From NCBI GenBank assembly GCA_900538385.1, contig UWSO01000004.1, positions 20,545 through 84,544 of the forward strand: a stretch of 64,000 nt of DNA, in the 5' to 3' direction. Each line of letters opens with the position of its first letter. Positions within the stretch are counted from its first letter, which is position 1. The notes beneath the pieces were generated by a model. The model was not told the origin of the DNA. It searched no databases and saw nothing but the letters and a program-made list of their open reading frames with translations. Below are positions 44,980 to 55,002 of the stretch, piece by piece. The DNA is from an uncultured Porphyromonas sp. GTDB taxonomy: Bacteria > Bacteroidota > Bacteroidia > Bacteroidales > Porphyromonadaceae. Both the position numbers and the translations under genes were made by a program.

Positions 44980-47952
44980 ATGTCTAGCTCTGTCATAGTT
45001 CCTCGCTCGCTCCTGCGGCTGCTCCTACTGCTTGTCGTAGGCGTGGCGATCGTGTCGTGTGCGACGCAGGTACGACGCACGGAGCCACCCGCAGCTACGC
45101 CGTCACAGACGGAGCCGCTAGACACGGTCGTGGCGGACCTCTCATCAGACACAACCCGACTGCTGGACACGCTTGCCACGGCACCAGACACCCTCAAGAC
45201 TCCCCTAGACTCTCTCTCCGTAGACTCTCTGGCAACTGTCAGGGACAGCCTTGCTCTCGAAGCGGATACGACGCTGACACCTACAGCGACTGACACGCTG
45301 GCGAATGAAACAGTGGAGCTCTTTAAGCTGGAGGCGCCTGTGACCTTCTCGGCTCAGGATTCGCTGGTCATGACGGGAGACAACGTGATGTACTTCTTCG
45401 GACCGAGCGATGTGAAGTACCAGACGATGAGTATCGAAGCGAACTACCTCAAGATCGTCTCGGATAGCTCTGAGGTTTATGCGCAGTATGTTCTAGACAG
45501 TTTAGGACAGCCGACGGCTAAGCCGAAGTTTGCGGATGGGGATCAGAAGTTCGAGAGTACGACGATGAAGTACAACTTCAAGACGGGTCAAGGCTTCATC
45601 ACAGACGTGACGACGCAGCAGGGCGAGGGCTTCCTAACCTCCGAGCAGACGAAGCGCCTCAAGGACAATACGATGTATCTCAAGGATGGTCGCTACACTA
45701 CGTGCGACCTGCACGAGCATCCGCACTTTTACATCAACTTGACCCGAGCCAAAGCTAAGCCTGAGGACAAGATTGTCACGGGTCCTGTCTATCTGGTTAT
45801 GGCTGACGTGCCGCTTTACTTCATTGGTCTACCTTTTGCCTTCTTCCCCTTCAATGAGAAGCAGACTTCTGGCATCATCATGCCTAGCTACGGTATCGAC
45901 CAGACGCGAGGTCTTTACCTGACGCATGGTGGACTCTACCTTAACCTGAATGACTACTGGGATCTGACGCTCACGGGCGATGTCTATACGAACGGCTCTT
46001 GGGCGGTCAATGGGGCATCAAACTATCGCAAGCGCTATAAGTACAATGGTAGTGTGCAGGCGGGTTACATATCAACGGTACAGGGTGACAAGGATATCCC
46101 CTCGACCTACAGCCGCTCACAGGATATCTCTCTCAGATGGACCCACTCGCAAGATCCCAAGGCGGATCCGCTGCGTAACTTCTCGGCATCGGTCAACTTC
46201 TCGACCAGTAGCTACAACCACAACGCTACGCAGGCGGTCTACAACCATCAGCGACGAGCCGAAAATACTAAGGGCTCTAGTATCAGCTACCGCCGGAGCT
46301 TTGCTGGCATACCACTCTCGCTAACGGGAGCCTTCAACATCGATCAGCGCTCTCGCGACTCGACCATCAGTGTGACCCTGCCGAACCTCTCGCTCTCGCT
46401 CTCGACGATCTACCCCTTCAAGCGGAAGAACCGTGTGGGCAAGGAGCGCTGGTATGAGAAGATCTCGCTCAGCTACAACGGCTCGCTACGTAATAGTATC
46501 ACTACCAAGGAGAATCTGATCCTCAAGAGCAATCTGCTGAAAGATTGGCGCAACGGTATGCAGCACTCGATACCTATCTCCGCCTCTTTTGACCTCTTTA
46601 ACTACATCAAGATCTCTCCCTCGATCAACTATACAGCCTACTGGTACACCTCACGTGTGGAGAAGCAGTGGGACGATGCGACGCAGCAAATTGTCAATGC
46701 AGATACGACTTACGGGTTCTACCACTTGAACAACTTCAGCGCATCGCTCTCGATGAGTACGACGCTCTACGGTTTTTATAAGCCGTGGCAGAAGCTCTTT
46801 GGGGATCGTGTGCAGATGATCCGTCACCGTCTAGCGCCCTCGATATCGCTCTCGTACGCTCCAGACTTCGGTGATCCCTTCTGGGGCTATTATCGTGAGT
46901 TAGACTATGTCGATACGCTGGGGCAGGCACACAGCTTCGTCTACACTCCTTACGAGCAAGGTATCTTCGGATACCCTGGACGGGGTAAAACGGGGTCGAT
47001 CAACTTCTCCTTTGACAATAATGTGGAGATGAAGTGGCGTCTGCCGAGCGACTCGACGGGCGTGGAGGATCAGTTTAAGAAGATCTCGCTCATCGATCAG
47101 TTTGGTCTCCGCTTCTCCTACAATATGGCTGCGGACTCCTTCCGATGGAGTAATCTCAGCACCAACATTGCGATAAGGCTCACGAAGACCTTCGTGCTAC
47201 GTCTCTCTGCCTCTTTCGATCCTTACGAATGGAACTACCACACCGACCAGCAGGGCAACGTGAGACCCTATCGTGTGGATAAGCTGAGGGTGCTGAATGG
47301 ACATGGTATCGGATCCTTCCTAGGTACGGGTACGAGCTTTAACTATACCTTTACGCCGCAGACCTTTGAGAAGCTAGGCAAGTGGCTCGGTGGACTCTTT
47401 CATAAGAAAAAAGGATCGTCTAGCACAGATGGCGAAGGTTCTACATCGTCGACTGATTCCCCCTCCTCGATGGGCGGTAGCCCTGGAGCAGATAGGATGG
47501 GCTTCGATAGATCACCGGATGGCACTCCGCGCAGTAGTTACAACGAGAAAGATAGTTGGGATCAAGACGGATACCTGCAGTTTAGCGTGCCGTGGAGCTT
47601 TTCCTTTAACTATAGTATCAATGTGGCACAAGATAGGCAGAAGTTCAATACCCAGCGGCGAGAGTTTGAGTATATGTTTACCCAAAACCTCTCTTTCCGC
47701 GGGCAGCTACAGCCTACGCCAAACTGGAACTTCTCTTTTGATGCGAACTACAACTTCGACCTGAAGAAACTGACGGGTATGACGATCAATATCACGCGAG
47801 ACCTGCACTGCTGGTCTCTGACGGCAAGCGTCATCCCAATAGGCGCCTACAAGTCGTACAACCTAGTGATCGGTGTCAACGCCTCCCTACTCCGTGACCT
47901 CAAGTGGGAGCAGCACAGCCTGCCCTCCTACGGTGGCAGTGGCTGGTACTAA
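44980..47952 (+). CDS. LptD-like LPS assembly outer-membrane protein
   Basis: 990 aa outer-membrane protein of the LptD/OstA family, expected to insert LPS in the outer leaflet. The N-terminus has a lipobox-like signal (VAIVSC, Cys27), then a Thr/Asp/Ser/Leu-rich linker to about residue 105. The OstA-like periplasmic domain follows (MSIEANYLKIVSDSSEVYAQ ... TTMKYNFKTGQG). The turn into the barrel has KDGRYTTCDLHEHPHFYI and VPLYFIGLPFAFFPF, typical of Bacteroidetes LptD. The remaining 650 residues alternate like beta strands, with an inserted Ser/Gly-rich loop near 810-850. LptE was not seen. The gene heads a plus-strand run with two rhomboids. Confidence 0.87.
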   Translation: MSSSVIVPRSLLRLLLLLVVGVAIVSCATQVRRTEPPAATPSQTEPLDTVVADLSSDTTRLLDTLATAPDTLKTPLDSLSVDSLATVRDSLALEADTTLTPTATDTLANETVELFKLEAPVTFSAQDSLVMTGDNVMYFFGPSDVKYQTMSIEANYLKIVSDSSEVYAQYVLDSLGQPTAKPKFADGDQKFESTTMKYNFKTGQGFITDVTTQQGEGFLTSEQTKRLKDNTMYLKDGRYTTCDLHEHPHFYINLTRAKAKPEDKIVTGPVYLVMADVPLYFIGLPFAFFPFNEKQTSGIIMPSYGIDQTRGLYLTHGGLYLNLNDYWDLTLTGDVYTNGSWAVNGASNYRKRYKYNGSVQAGYISTVQGDKDIPSTYSRSQDISLRWTHSQDPKADPLRNFSASVNFSTSSYNHNATQAVYNHQRRAENTKGSSISYRRSFAGIPLSLTGAFNIDQRSRDSTISVTLPNLSLSLSTIYPFKRKNRVGKERWYEKISLSYNGSLRNSITTKENLILKSNLLKDWRNGMQHSIPISASFDLFNYIKISPSINYTAYWYTSRVEKQWDDATQQIVNADTTYGFYHLNNFSASLSMSTTLYGFYKPWQKLFGDRVQMIRHRLAPSISLSYAPDFGDPFWGYYRELDYVDTLGQAHSFVYTPYEQGIFGYPGRGKTGSINFSFDNNVEMKWRLPSDSTGVEDQFKKISLIDQFGLRFSYNMAADSFRWSNLSTNIAIRLTKTFVLRLSASFDPYEWNYHTDQQGNVRPYRVDKLRVLNGHGIGSFLGTGTSFNYTFTPQTFEKLGKWLGGLFHKKKGSSSTDGEGSTSSTDSPSSMGGSPGADRMGFDRSPDGTPRSSYNEKDSWDQDGYLQFSVPWSFSFNYSINVAQDRQKFNTQRREFEYMFTQNLSFRGQLQPTPNWNFSFDANYNFDLKKLTGMTINITRDLHCWSLTASVIPIGAYKSYNLVIGVNASLLRDLKWEQHSLPSYGGSGWY

Positions 47953-47987
47953 GCCGCTACACAACACAACAATTAGAACATAACGCT

Positions 47988-48707
47988 ATGCACGCATTCG
48001 ATACAGCACCTCGACTACAGATCCCTCCCGTGACGCTCAATCTGCTAATCATCAATCTGATCTGCTACATTGCTCAGCAGGTGCTACCTCGTGTGGGGAT
48101 CGATCTAACGGGACTCCTAGGGCTGCACTACGTGACGGCTCAGGACTTCCACATCTGGCAGCCCGTGACCTATATGTTCCTCCATGGGAGCTTCACGCAC
48201 CTCTTCTTCAATATGTTTGCGCTCTTTATGTTTGGCGTGGCAATCGAGCGCACTTGGGGAGCTCAGCGCTTCCTGCTCTTCTACCTCGTCTGCGGACTCA
48301 CTGCAGCGCTCTCGCAGGAGCTGGTCTGGGGCTTGACGACTGTCAGAGAGGTGATGGGGTATGAGGTGATCGCCTTCCCCGATGGTTCTCGTATGGCTAC
48401 AGAGCTCTTTGTCAATCAGCTCTTGACGATAGGTGCTTCGGGAGCCGTCTTTGGGCTTCTGCTCGCCTTCGGCTGGCTCTTTCCCAATGCAGCGATCTAT
48501 CTCTTTTTCATCCCCATACCGATCAGAGCTAAGTACTTTGTGATTGGCTACGGCGTGATCGAGCTTTTCCTCGGCGTGGCAAATCTACAGAGTGACGTGG
48601 CGCACTTCGCCCATCTCGGGGGTATGCTCGGTGGTCTGCTCCTCATATTGCTATGGCGTAAGCAAGGCAAACTGTACAATGCGTTTGGCGAAGCGTATAG
48701 ATCCTGA
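47988..48707 (+). CDS. Rhomboid intramembrane serine protease 1
   Basis: 239 aa inner-membrane protein with about six hydrophobic helices. The catalytic Ser151 lies in GASGAVFG and His209 in VAHFAHLGG, the rhomboid dyad. HGSFTHLFFNMFALFMFG is the conserved L1/TM2 region, and AIERTWGAQRFLLFY follows. The ATG at 47988 gives the family start (PPVTLNLLIINLICYIAQ); an upstream frame from 47904 overlaps the LptD-like gene. The next rhomboid gene starts within its last 29 bases. Substrates unknown. Confidence 0.93.
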   Translation: MHAFDTAPRLQIPPVTLNLLIINLICYIAQQVLPRVGIDLTGLLGLHYVTAQDFHIWQPVTYMFLHGSFTHLFFNMFALFMFGVAIERTWGAQRFLLFYLVCGLTAALSQELVWGLTTVREVMGYEVIAFPDGSRMATELFVNQLLTIGASGAVFGLLLAFGWLFPNAAIYLFFIPIPIRAKYFVIGYGVIELFLGVANLQSDVAHFAHLGGMLGGLLLILLWRKQGKLYNAFGEAYRS

Positions 48708-49482
48708 CAGACAAATCCTGTGGGGCATCACGCTCCTACTGGTACTCTTCTGGCTGGTGGACTTTATTGTTCGTCAGCTGCCTGCACCGCTACCCACGCG
48801 GTGGACGCGCGGTGTCGTGGATCAGCTCTACCTCTCCTGCTCGCCTGATGCTCTATGGCGCAGACCCTGGACGATCGTCACTTATACGCTCCTGCATAAT
48901 AGTGGGTTGCACCTCTTGCTCAATCTACTCCTTCTGTGGCTCTTTGGCGAGATGCTGCTACGTCGCAGCGGATGGCGCCAGTTCGTCTGGAGCTATCTCG
49001 GGGGAGCCGTCGTAGGTGGAGGAGCTTTCGTGCTCTGCACCTCGCTGCTACGTGCTGGTGGGGTACTCCTGCTCGGGCTGCCGCTCGTGGGTGCCTCCGC
49101 CTCAGTCATCGCACTTGTAGGCTATATGATCGGCTCTGCTCCTCGTGAGGAAATGCCGCTGCCACTGATCGGTTCGCTCCGTGTGTGGCAGGTGGGACTA
49201 TTCGTCTTCCTGCTCCTGCTACTAGCCTATGGTGGGTACAACGTAGGCGGGCTGATCGCTCACCTCGCAGGCGTCCTGTGGGGCTGTGGCTTAGGACTGT
49301 ATCAGCGTCGGCGACAGCGCAGCGCACGGCTGCAAGCGACCCTACAAGATGCCCAGACAGCACGCTATCGGCAGCTCCTAGACAAAGTGCAGCAGTCTGG
49401 CTACCAAAGCCTATCTGATGAGGAGCGCAAGCAGCTCATCGAGCACAACAATCAGTGGCTTGACCAGTCAGACCACAACTAA
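48679..49482 (+). CDS. Rhomboid intramembrane serine protease 2
   Basis: 267 aa membrane protein of the rhomboid family, distinct from its neighbour. HNSGLHLLLNLLLLWLFGEMLL matches the conserved second-helix region. The putative dyad is Ser140 in VGASASVIA and His195 in LIAHLAG. The C-terminal tail (about 215-267) is soluble and charged (RRRQRSARLQATLQ), with SDEERKQLIEHNNQWL at the end, a helix often seen in Bacteroidetes rhomboids. It overlaps rhomboid 1 by 29 bases and is followed by the EEP gene after 2 bases, so the three are probably one operon. Confidence 0.87.
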   Translation: MRLAKRIDPDRQILWGITLLLVLFWLVDFIVRQLPAPLPTRWTRGVVDQLYLSCSPDALWRRPWTIVTYTLLHNSGLHLLLNLLLLWLFGEMLLRRSGWRQFVWSYLGGAVVGGGAFVLCTSLLRAGGVLLLGLPLVGASASVIALVGYMIGSAPREEMPLPLIGSLRVWQVGLFVFLLLLLAYGGYNVGGLIAHLAGVLWGCGLGLYQRRRQRSARLQATLQDAQTARYRQLLDKVQQSGYQSLSDEERKQLIEHNNQWLDQSDHN

Positions 49483-49484
49483 TC

Positions 49485-50666
49485 ATGCAATCTATGGATA
49501 GCACCACGAAACCCTCCGTAGCTCCTAGCCAGGAGAGCGAGCAGAAGCCGGCGAAAAAGCGTACCCTCTGGGGCGTGATACGTGGCTTCTGGCACACGTT
49601 CGTCTCCTTTGGCAATCTCTTGCTCTTGCTGCTCTTCGTCGGCTCGTTGCTGAGTCGCTATATCTCACCGACGACGATGACGCTCTTTCCTTATCTAGGA
49701 TTGCTCTTTCCCCTGCTCTTCGCACTGGTCGTACTGCAGGCGATCTATTGGTTTATCATTCGTGCTTGGAGTCGTGCTGCGATCAATACGGTGATGCTCC
49801 TCATCTCCCTCCCCACGCTCCTACTGTACGCACCGATACGAGTGCGCCAGACGCCTCCCATCGATCGAGAGAACTGGATCAAGGTATTGAGTCTCAATGC
49901 CAATGCCTTTCAATTTTCCAACCTAGGTCCAAAAGACCAGCACCCGACCACCGACTACCTCGCTAAGAGCGATGCCGACATCATCTGCCTGCAGGAGGCG
50001 TGGCTCAGCTCCAATAAGTCGAAGTATATGTCTGAGCGCAGTCTGCACCACTCCCTGAAGGAGTATCCCTACTACAGCTCAGCCTATGCTGTCAAGGATC
50101 ACGGCAGTCGCCTCATCGTACTCTCCAAGTACCCCATCCTATCGACACGCCCCATAGATCTGCACTCTAAGTTCAACGGGGGAGCGGTCTTTACGATCCT
50201 AGTAGGGGAGAAGAAATTAATCCTGTACAACCTGCATCTAGAGTCTTTTGGCTTTACAAAAGAGGAGCAGAAGCACTACTTCCAGTTAGCTCAGGAGGTC
50301 AATCCCAAGGGGTTCACCCAAGCTGTCGGTGGACGATTTTCTCCCGCTTTCAAGCGTCGTGCTAAGCAAGTCGAGCAGGTCTATCAGGACATCAACTATC
50401 AGGAGTCACCCTACCTGCTTGTCTGTGGAGACTTTAACGATACGCCGATCACCTACACGCATCATCGGCTCTCGACGGGACTGCACGATGCGATTGCGTC
50501 GACAGGACGAGGGGTCAACTACAGCTACTACTTCAAGTCGCTCATCGGCGTGCGGATCGATCACATGCTCTACAGCGATCAGATAGAGGCGCGAGCAGCC
50601 TACGTAGACCGCACTGCAGAGATCTCCGACCACAAGCCGATCATCTGCTACTTCAAGCTAAAGTGA
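49485..50666 (+). CDS. Membrane-anchored endonuclease/exonuclease/phosphatase family protein
   Basis: 393 aa protein. The N-terminus carries Pro/Lys-rich residues and then about three hydrophobic helices (residues about 30-120). The rest is an EEP domain facing the periplasm, with [32 protein letters not shown] and [11 protein letters not shown] as metal and catalytic motifs. Members cleave phosphodiesters of nucleic acids, inositol phosphates or lipids; the substrate is unknown. It starts two bases after rhomboid 2; an ATG three codons later is possible. Confidence 0.88.
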   Translation: MQSMDSTTKPSVAPSQESEQKPAKKRTLWGVIRGFWHTFVSFGNLLLLLLFVGSLLSRYISPTTMTLFPYLGLLFPLLFALVVLQAIYWFIIRAWSRAAINTVMLLISLPTLLLYAPIRVRQTPPIDRENWIKVLSLNANAFQFSNLGPKDQHPTTDYLAKSDADIICLQEAWLSSNKSKYMSERSLHHSLKEYPYYSSAYAVKDHGSRLIVLSKYPILSTRPIDLHSKFNGGAVFTILVGEKKLILYNLHLESFGFTKEEQKHYFQLAQEVNPKGFTQAVGGRFSPAFKRRAKQVEQVYQDINYQESPYLLVCGDFNDTPITYTHHRLSTGLHDAIASTGRGVNYSYYFKSLIGVRIDHMLYSDQIEARAAYVDRTAEISDHKPIICYFKLK

Positions 50667-50720
50667 CAAGGCGTGGGGGGCGCAGTTTGCGATAATAGGT
50701 GCTATCTGCTTTAGTTTTTG

Positions 50721-50728
50721 TAACTTTG
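50721..50728 (+). promoter_or_regulatory. -7 promoter element for pnp
   Basis: TAACTTTG preceded by TTTTTG, 54 bases before the pnp ATG. No TTTG at the standard -33 distance. Confidence 0.55.
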
Positions 50729-50781
50729 GACGATTTTATCGAGGTATAAGACAAATAGAACTAAGTAATCAGACGATTTTT

Positions 50782-52992
50782 ATGATCAATCCGGTCAATA
50801 AGACAATCACCCTACCCGATGGTCGTACGATCACCATCGAGACGGGTAAGCTTGCTAAGCAAGCCGACGGTGCTGTCACCGTCACCATGGGCTCTACCGT
50901 ACTACTCGCAGCTGTAACTGCTGCCAAGGAGGCTAAGCCCGACGTGGACTTTATGCCACTTCAGGTAGAGTACAAAGAGAAGTATTCAGCCATAGGTCGC
51001 TTCCCCGGAGGCTTCACACGCCGTGAGGGACGCGCCTCAGACTATGAGATATTAACTTGCCGACTAGTAGACCGCGCACTGCGTCCTCTCTTCCCAGATG
51101 ACTACCATGCAGAGGTCTACGTGAACATTATCCTCTTCTCCTCCGATGGTGAAGATATGCCAGACGCACTTGCTGGACTAGCTGCTTCGGCGGCTCTAGC
51201 GGTCTCTGATATCCCCTTCGGTGGTCCTATCAGCGAGGTACGTGTAGCACGTGTTGATGGTGAGTTTGTCATCAATCCTACCTTCGAGCAGCTAGAGCGT
51301 GCCGACATTGACATGATGGTCGCAGCGACACTCGACAACATTATGATGGTCGAGGGTGAGATGGAAGAGGTCCAAGAGGAGGAGATGCTCGAGGCTATCA
51401 AGGTGGCTCACGAGGCTATCAAGGTACAGTGCCAGGCTCAGCTAGAGCTCTCGGAGGCTGTCGGTAAGATGACCAAGCGTGAGTATCCCGCTGAGGAGCA
51501 AGACGAGGAGCTACGTGATCGTATGCAGCGTGAGCTCTACGACAAGATCTACAAGGTGGCTACAGCTGGTACCGACAAGCATGCTCGTGGCGATGCCTTT
51601 GAGGCAATCGTTGAGGAGTTCAAGGCTCAGTTTACCGAAGAGGAGCTTGAGGCGAAGGGCATGATCATAGACCGCTACTACCACGATATGGAGAAGGCGG
51701 CTATGCGTCGTATGATCCTTGATGAGGGCAAGCGTCTCGATGGTCGTCGCACCGACGAGATACGTCCTATCTGGATCGAGACCGACTGCCTACCAGGTCC
51801 TCACGGATCGGCTATCTTCACACGTGGTGAGACGCAGTCACTATCCACAGTGACGCTCGGTACCAAGAGCGATGAGAAGCTGGTCGACGACGTACTCAAC
51901 TACGGCAAGGAGCGCTTCCTCCTACACTACAACTTCCCGCCCTTCTCCACTGGCGAGGCAAAAGCTTCGCGCGGCATCAGCCGTCGTGAGATCGGCCACG
52001 GTAACCTCGCACACCGTGCGCTCAAGCGCATGATCCCCGAGGACTACCCCTACGTGATCCGTGTGATGAGTGATATCCTTGAGTCCAATGGATCCTCCTC
52101 TATGGCTACGGTCTGCGCTGGTACGCTCGCTCTGCGTGATGCTGGTGTCCAGATGAAGAAGCCTGTCTCTGGTATCGCTATGGGTCTCATCAGTGAGAAC
52201 AAGGGTACCAACTACGCTATTCTCTCCGACATCCTTGGAGACGAGGATCACCTCGGCGATATGGACTTTAAGGTCACGGGTACCCGTGACGGTATCACCG
52301 CTACGCAGATGGATATCAAGGTAGACGGTCTGAGCTATGAGATCCTAGCAAATGCCTTGGCACAGGCTAAGGCTGGTCGTCTACACATCCTAGACAAGAT
52401 CGAGGAGGCACAGCCCGCGGCTCGTCCCGATATGAAGCCTCATGCACCACGCATTGAGACGCTACGCATCGGCAAGGAGTTCATCGGAGCTGTCATTGGC
52501 CCGGGCGGTAAGATCATCCAGGGCATTCAGGAGCAGAGTGGTGCCACGGTCAACATCGAAGAGGTGGACAACTATGGTATCGTCGAGATCAGTAGCTCCA
52601 ACAAGGAGTCTCTCGATGCAGCTATGGCTATGGTACGCGGCATCGTCGCTACCCCAGAGGTGGGCGAGGTCTACAAGGGTACCGTCTCCTCAGTGATGCC
52701 TTACGGCTGCTTCGTACAGTTTATGCCAGGCAAGGATGGACTGCTTCACATCAGCGAGATCGACTGGAAGCGCTTTGCCACCATCGAGGATACAGGTCTC
52801 AAGGAGGGCGACACCATCGATGTCAAGCTCATCGAGATCGACCCCAAGACGGGCAAGTTCAGTCTCTCACACAAGGCGCTTCTACCTAAGCCCGAGGGCT
52901 ACGTAGAGCCTGAGCGTCGTCCACGCCGTGAGCGTCGTGATGATGGCGAGCGTCGTGAGCGCCGTCCACGTCGTGAGCATCGTGACGAATAA
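50782..52992 (+). CDS. pnp: Polyribonucleotide nucleotidyltransferase (PNPase)
   Basis: 736 aa phosphorolytic 3'-5' exoribonuclease, acting in cytoplasmic RNA decay. First RNase PH domain: [21 protein letters not shown] and [21 protein letters not shown]. Second: [24 protein letters not shown], and [19 protein letters not shown]. The KH domain has [17 protein letters not shown], followed by the S1 domain ([19 protein letters not shown]). The tail is Arg/Glu-rich (residues about 713-736). Length is normal. Confidence 0.98.
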   Translation: MINPVNKTITLPDGRTITIETGKLAKQADGAVTVTMGSTVLLAAVTAAKEAKPDVDFMPLQVEYKEKYSAIGRFPGGFTRREGRASDYEILTCRLVDRALRPLFPDDYHAEVYVNIILFSSDGEDMPDALAGLAASAALAVSDIPFGGPISEVRVARVDGEFVINPTFEQLERADIDMMVAATLDNIMMVEGEMEEVQEEEMLEAIKVAHEAIKVQCQAQLELSEAVGKMTKREYPAEEQDEELRDRMQRELYDKIYKVATAGTDKHARGDAFEAIVEEFKAQFTEEELEAKGMIIDRYYHDMEKAAMRRMILDEGKRLDGRRTDEIRPIWIETDCLPGPHGSAIFTRGETQSLSTVTLGTKSDEKLVDDVLNYGKERFLLHYNFPPFSTGEAKASRGISRREIGHGNLAHRALKRMIPEDYPYVIRVMSDILESNGSSSMATVCAGTLALRDAGVQMKKPVSGIAMGLISENKGTNYAILSDILGDEDHLGDMDFKVTGTRDGITATQMDIKVDGLSYEILANALAQAKAGRLHILDKIEEAQPAARPDMKPHAPRIETLRIGKEFIGAVIGPGGKIIQGIQEQSGATVNIEEVDNYGIVEISSSNKESLDAAMAMVRGIVATPEVGEVYKGTVSSVMPYGCFVQFMPGKDGLLHISEIDWKRFATIEDTGLKEGDTIDVKLIEIDPKTGKFSLSHKALLPKPEGYVEPERRPRRERRDDGERRERRPRREHRDE

Positions 52993-53051
52993 ACGATAAG
53001 AGCTAGAGCTACTGTGTCACCGTACACAGCAGCTCTACTAAGCCTAAATAC

Positions 53052-53136
53052 AAAGAAGTCACCAGCCTCAAGATTCTTTCTCTACCTCTGCTACTAGCAT
53101 GTTATGAGCTGAACTTGTGGTTGGTGACTTCTTTTT
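53052..53136 (+). terminator. Long-stem inverted repeat after pnp
   Basis: AAAGAAGTCACCAGCC (53052-53067) pairs with GGTTGGTGACTTCTTT (53119-53134) over 16 bp with one G-U pair; the loop is about 51 bases. T residues follow, so it can serve as a terminator for pnp. Its right arm runs into the promoter of the next gene. Confidence 0.5.
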
Positions 53137-53139
53137 GTA

Positions 53140-53147
53140 TAACTTTG
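53140..53147 (+). promoter_or_regulatory. -7 promoter element for the MFS transporter gene
   Basis: TAACTTTG lies 26 bases before the ATG at 53173. A TTG at 53115-53117 is 22 bases upstream. Confidence 0.55.
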
Positions 53148-53172
53148 CAGCGGATTAGACTAGCAAGTTCGT

Positions 53173-54453
53173 ATGCCAACGCCTTCGACAGCAACCAAGC
53201 CGAACTATCTCGGGCCCTTTATAACTATGGTGATCATGATGACCGTCATCGGCTTCATCACGAGCATCAATCAGCAGTTTCAAGCACCCATCCAGAGCGC
53301 CTATCTGCACTCCGCAGGTGGGTGGACCAATAGCTTTACGACGCTACTCATCTTCGCCTTCTTCCTCTCGTACCTCGTGCTAGGACCTACCTCGTCGCGC
53401 TTCGTCGAGCGGCATGGCTACAAGATGACCATCGTCAGAGGCTTGCTTTTGCTGGCGGGAGGTATCCTACTCTTTATCCTCTCGGCACTGCTCTTTATGC
53501 ACACCTCACTCTGGATCACCCTCTCCGAGACGGTGCAGCTGCCCGTGAGCTATCTGATCTTTCTCCTCGGCTCCTTCGTCTGTGGAGCGGGGATCACCTT
53601 CATGCAGTCGTCGGTCAATCCTTATCTCATTGCTTGTACTGTCCCTGGCACGTCAGCCGTACAGCGACAAAACATCGGTGGCGTGGGCAACTCGACGATG
53701 ACCATGCTAGCGCCACTCTTCGTGTCGATGGTTATCTTCGGCGGGGTGGCAGACTTGAAGGATGTACAGATCCAAGAGGTGATCCTCCCGATGACCATCC
53801 TGATGGGTGTCGTACTGATCCTCTCCTACGTAGTCAAGCGACTCCACGTCCCGCATATCGAGGGAACGACCAGCAGTGAAGATGCCCAGGTGAGCTTCAA
53901 GACCGTGTGGCGCATACGACGTGTGCGACTTGGCTGCATAGCGCTCTTCTGCTATGTCGGTGTCGAAGTCTGCATCGGTGCCAATATCATCCTGTACGGG
54001 CAGCATGATCTCGCGCTGAGCTATAACACTGTCGCTCTCTACGCAACACTCTACTGGGGAGCTATGCTAGTAGGGCGCTTCGTCGGTAGCTTCTTGAGTA
54101 GTGTCTCTGACCGCACCCTATTGTGGACCACCACGCTACTCTCCGCTATCCTCATTCTGATCGCTGTCGTGACCAATCAGCCTTACTGGCTCATAGCCGT
54201 CGGACTATGTCACTCGGTCATGTGGGGCGCTATCTATTCACTAGCACTTAAGGAGCTAGGCAGCCTCGCCACGAGAGCCTCCGGCGTACTCCTGATGGGA
54301 CTCATCGGAGGGGCACTCTTACCATTCTTACAGAGCTTACTAGCTGACCTCCTAGGAGGTTATCACTATACATGGCTTCTCGTCGTAGGTGGCGAGCTGT
54401 ACATGCTTTACTACGCTTTGATCGGCTCCCGCTTTAAGGAGCGGCAGGCGTAA
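53173..54453 (+). CDS. MFS transporter, glucose/galactose (FucP/GluP) type
   Basis: 426 aa membrane protein with twelve likely helices. GFITSINQQFQAPIQSAY in the first helix region, and VNPYLIACTVPGTSAVQRQNIGGVGNSTMTMLAPLF resemble the sugar:H+ symporters of the FucP/GluP group. YWGAMLVGRFVGSFL is the typical second-half motif. Substrate is uncertain and may be an amino sugar or a released monosaccharide. It stands alone with its own promoter, 180 bases after pnp. Confidence 0.82.
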   Translation: MPTPSTATKPNYLGPFITMVIMMTVIGFITSINQQFQAPIQSAYLHSAGGWTNSFTTLLIFAFFLSYLVLGPTSSRFVERHGYKMTIVRGLLLLAGGILLFILSALLFMHTSLWITLSETVQLPVSYLIFLLGSFVCGAGITFMQSSVNPYLIACTVPGTSAVQRQNIGGVGNSTMTMLAPLFVSMVIFGGVADLKDVQIQEVILPMTILMGVVLILSYVVKRLHVPHIEGTTSSEDAQVSFKTVWRIRRVRLGCIALFCYVGVEVCIGANIILYGQHDLALSYNTVALYATLYWGAMLVGRFVGSFLSSVSDRTLLWTTTLLSAILILIAVVTNQPYWLIAVGLCHSVMWGAIYSLALKELGSLATRASGVLLMGLIGGALLPFLQSLLADLLGGYHYTWLLVVGGELYMLYYALIGSRFKERQA

Positions 54454-54490
54454 TCAATCGGATTTATTCACTTTAATCAATCATACGAAT

Positions 54491-54901
54491 ATGAAAAAGT
54501 TTATGCTAATCGTAGCTGCTGGTCTAGCACTAGTAGCTTGTAACACGGAGAAAAAGGACGCAACGACTACTACCGTGGACTCTGCTATTGTCGTAGAGGC
54601 TCCTGTCGTTGCTGAGCCTGAGGTCTTCAACTACGCTACCGCTGACGGCAAGCAGCACTTTGAGCTGACTGTCACTGGCGAGAACCGTGAGAATGCAACG
54701 CTCAAGGATGTTGAGGGCAATGTAGTCTACGAGCTGAAGAACGCTGTCAGCGCTGACGGTGCTAAATGGGAAAACGAGGAGGGCTACTACTTCTGGACGA
54801 AGGGTGACTCTTTCTACTTCGGCAAGGGCGAGGAACAGCTTTGCGAGGGTGCTCTAGTCGTAGAGGAGCCTGCAGCTGCTGAAGCTCCTGTAGCTGAGTA
54901 A
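54491..54901 (+). CDS. Small lipoprotein, function unknown
   Basis: 136 aa. The signal and lipobox (MLIVAAGLALVAC, Cys17) are followed by a Thr/Val/Glu-rich linker. The core (FNYATADGKQHFELTVTGENRENATLKDVEGNVVYELKNAV ... GYYFWTKGDSFYFGKGEEQLCEG) looks like a small MliC-type C-type-lysozyme-inhibitor fold, with W/Y and a Cys near the end. The last residues are Ala/Glu/Pro-rich. The MliC-like reading is a guess from its size and pattern. Confidence 0.65.
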   Translation: MKKFMLIVAAGLALVACNTEKKDATTTTVDSAIVVEAPVVAEPEVFNYATADGKQHFELTVTGENRENATLKDVEGNVVYELKNAVSADGAKWENEEGYYFWTKGDSFYFGKGEEQLCEGALVVEEPAAAEAPVAE

Positions 54902-54924
54902 TCACCAGCTCACAACGAAATAGA

Positions 54925-54968
54925 CATGCGAAGACAAGCTGATGGTTTCATTGGCTCGTCTTCGCATG
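54925..54968. terminator. Perfect 11-bp inverted repeat
   Basis: CATGCGAAGAC at 54925-54935 pairs with GTCTTCGCATG at 54958-54968, just after the lipoprotein gene. There is no T-run. Confidence 0.5.
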
Positions 54969-55002
54969 ACTATATATATTAGGATCACCACTCGACCCAT
55001 CT

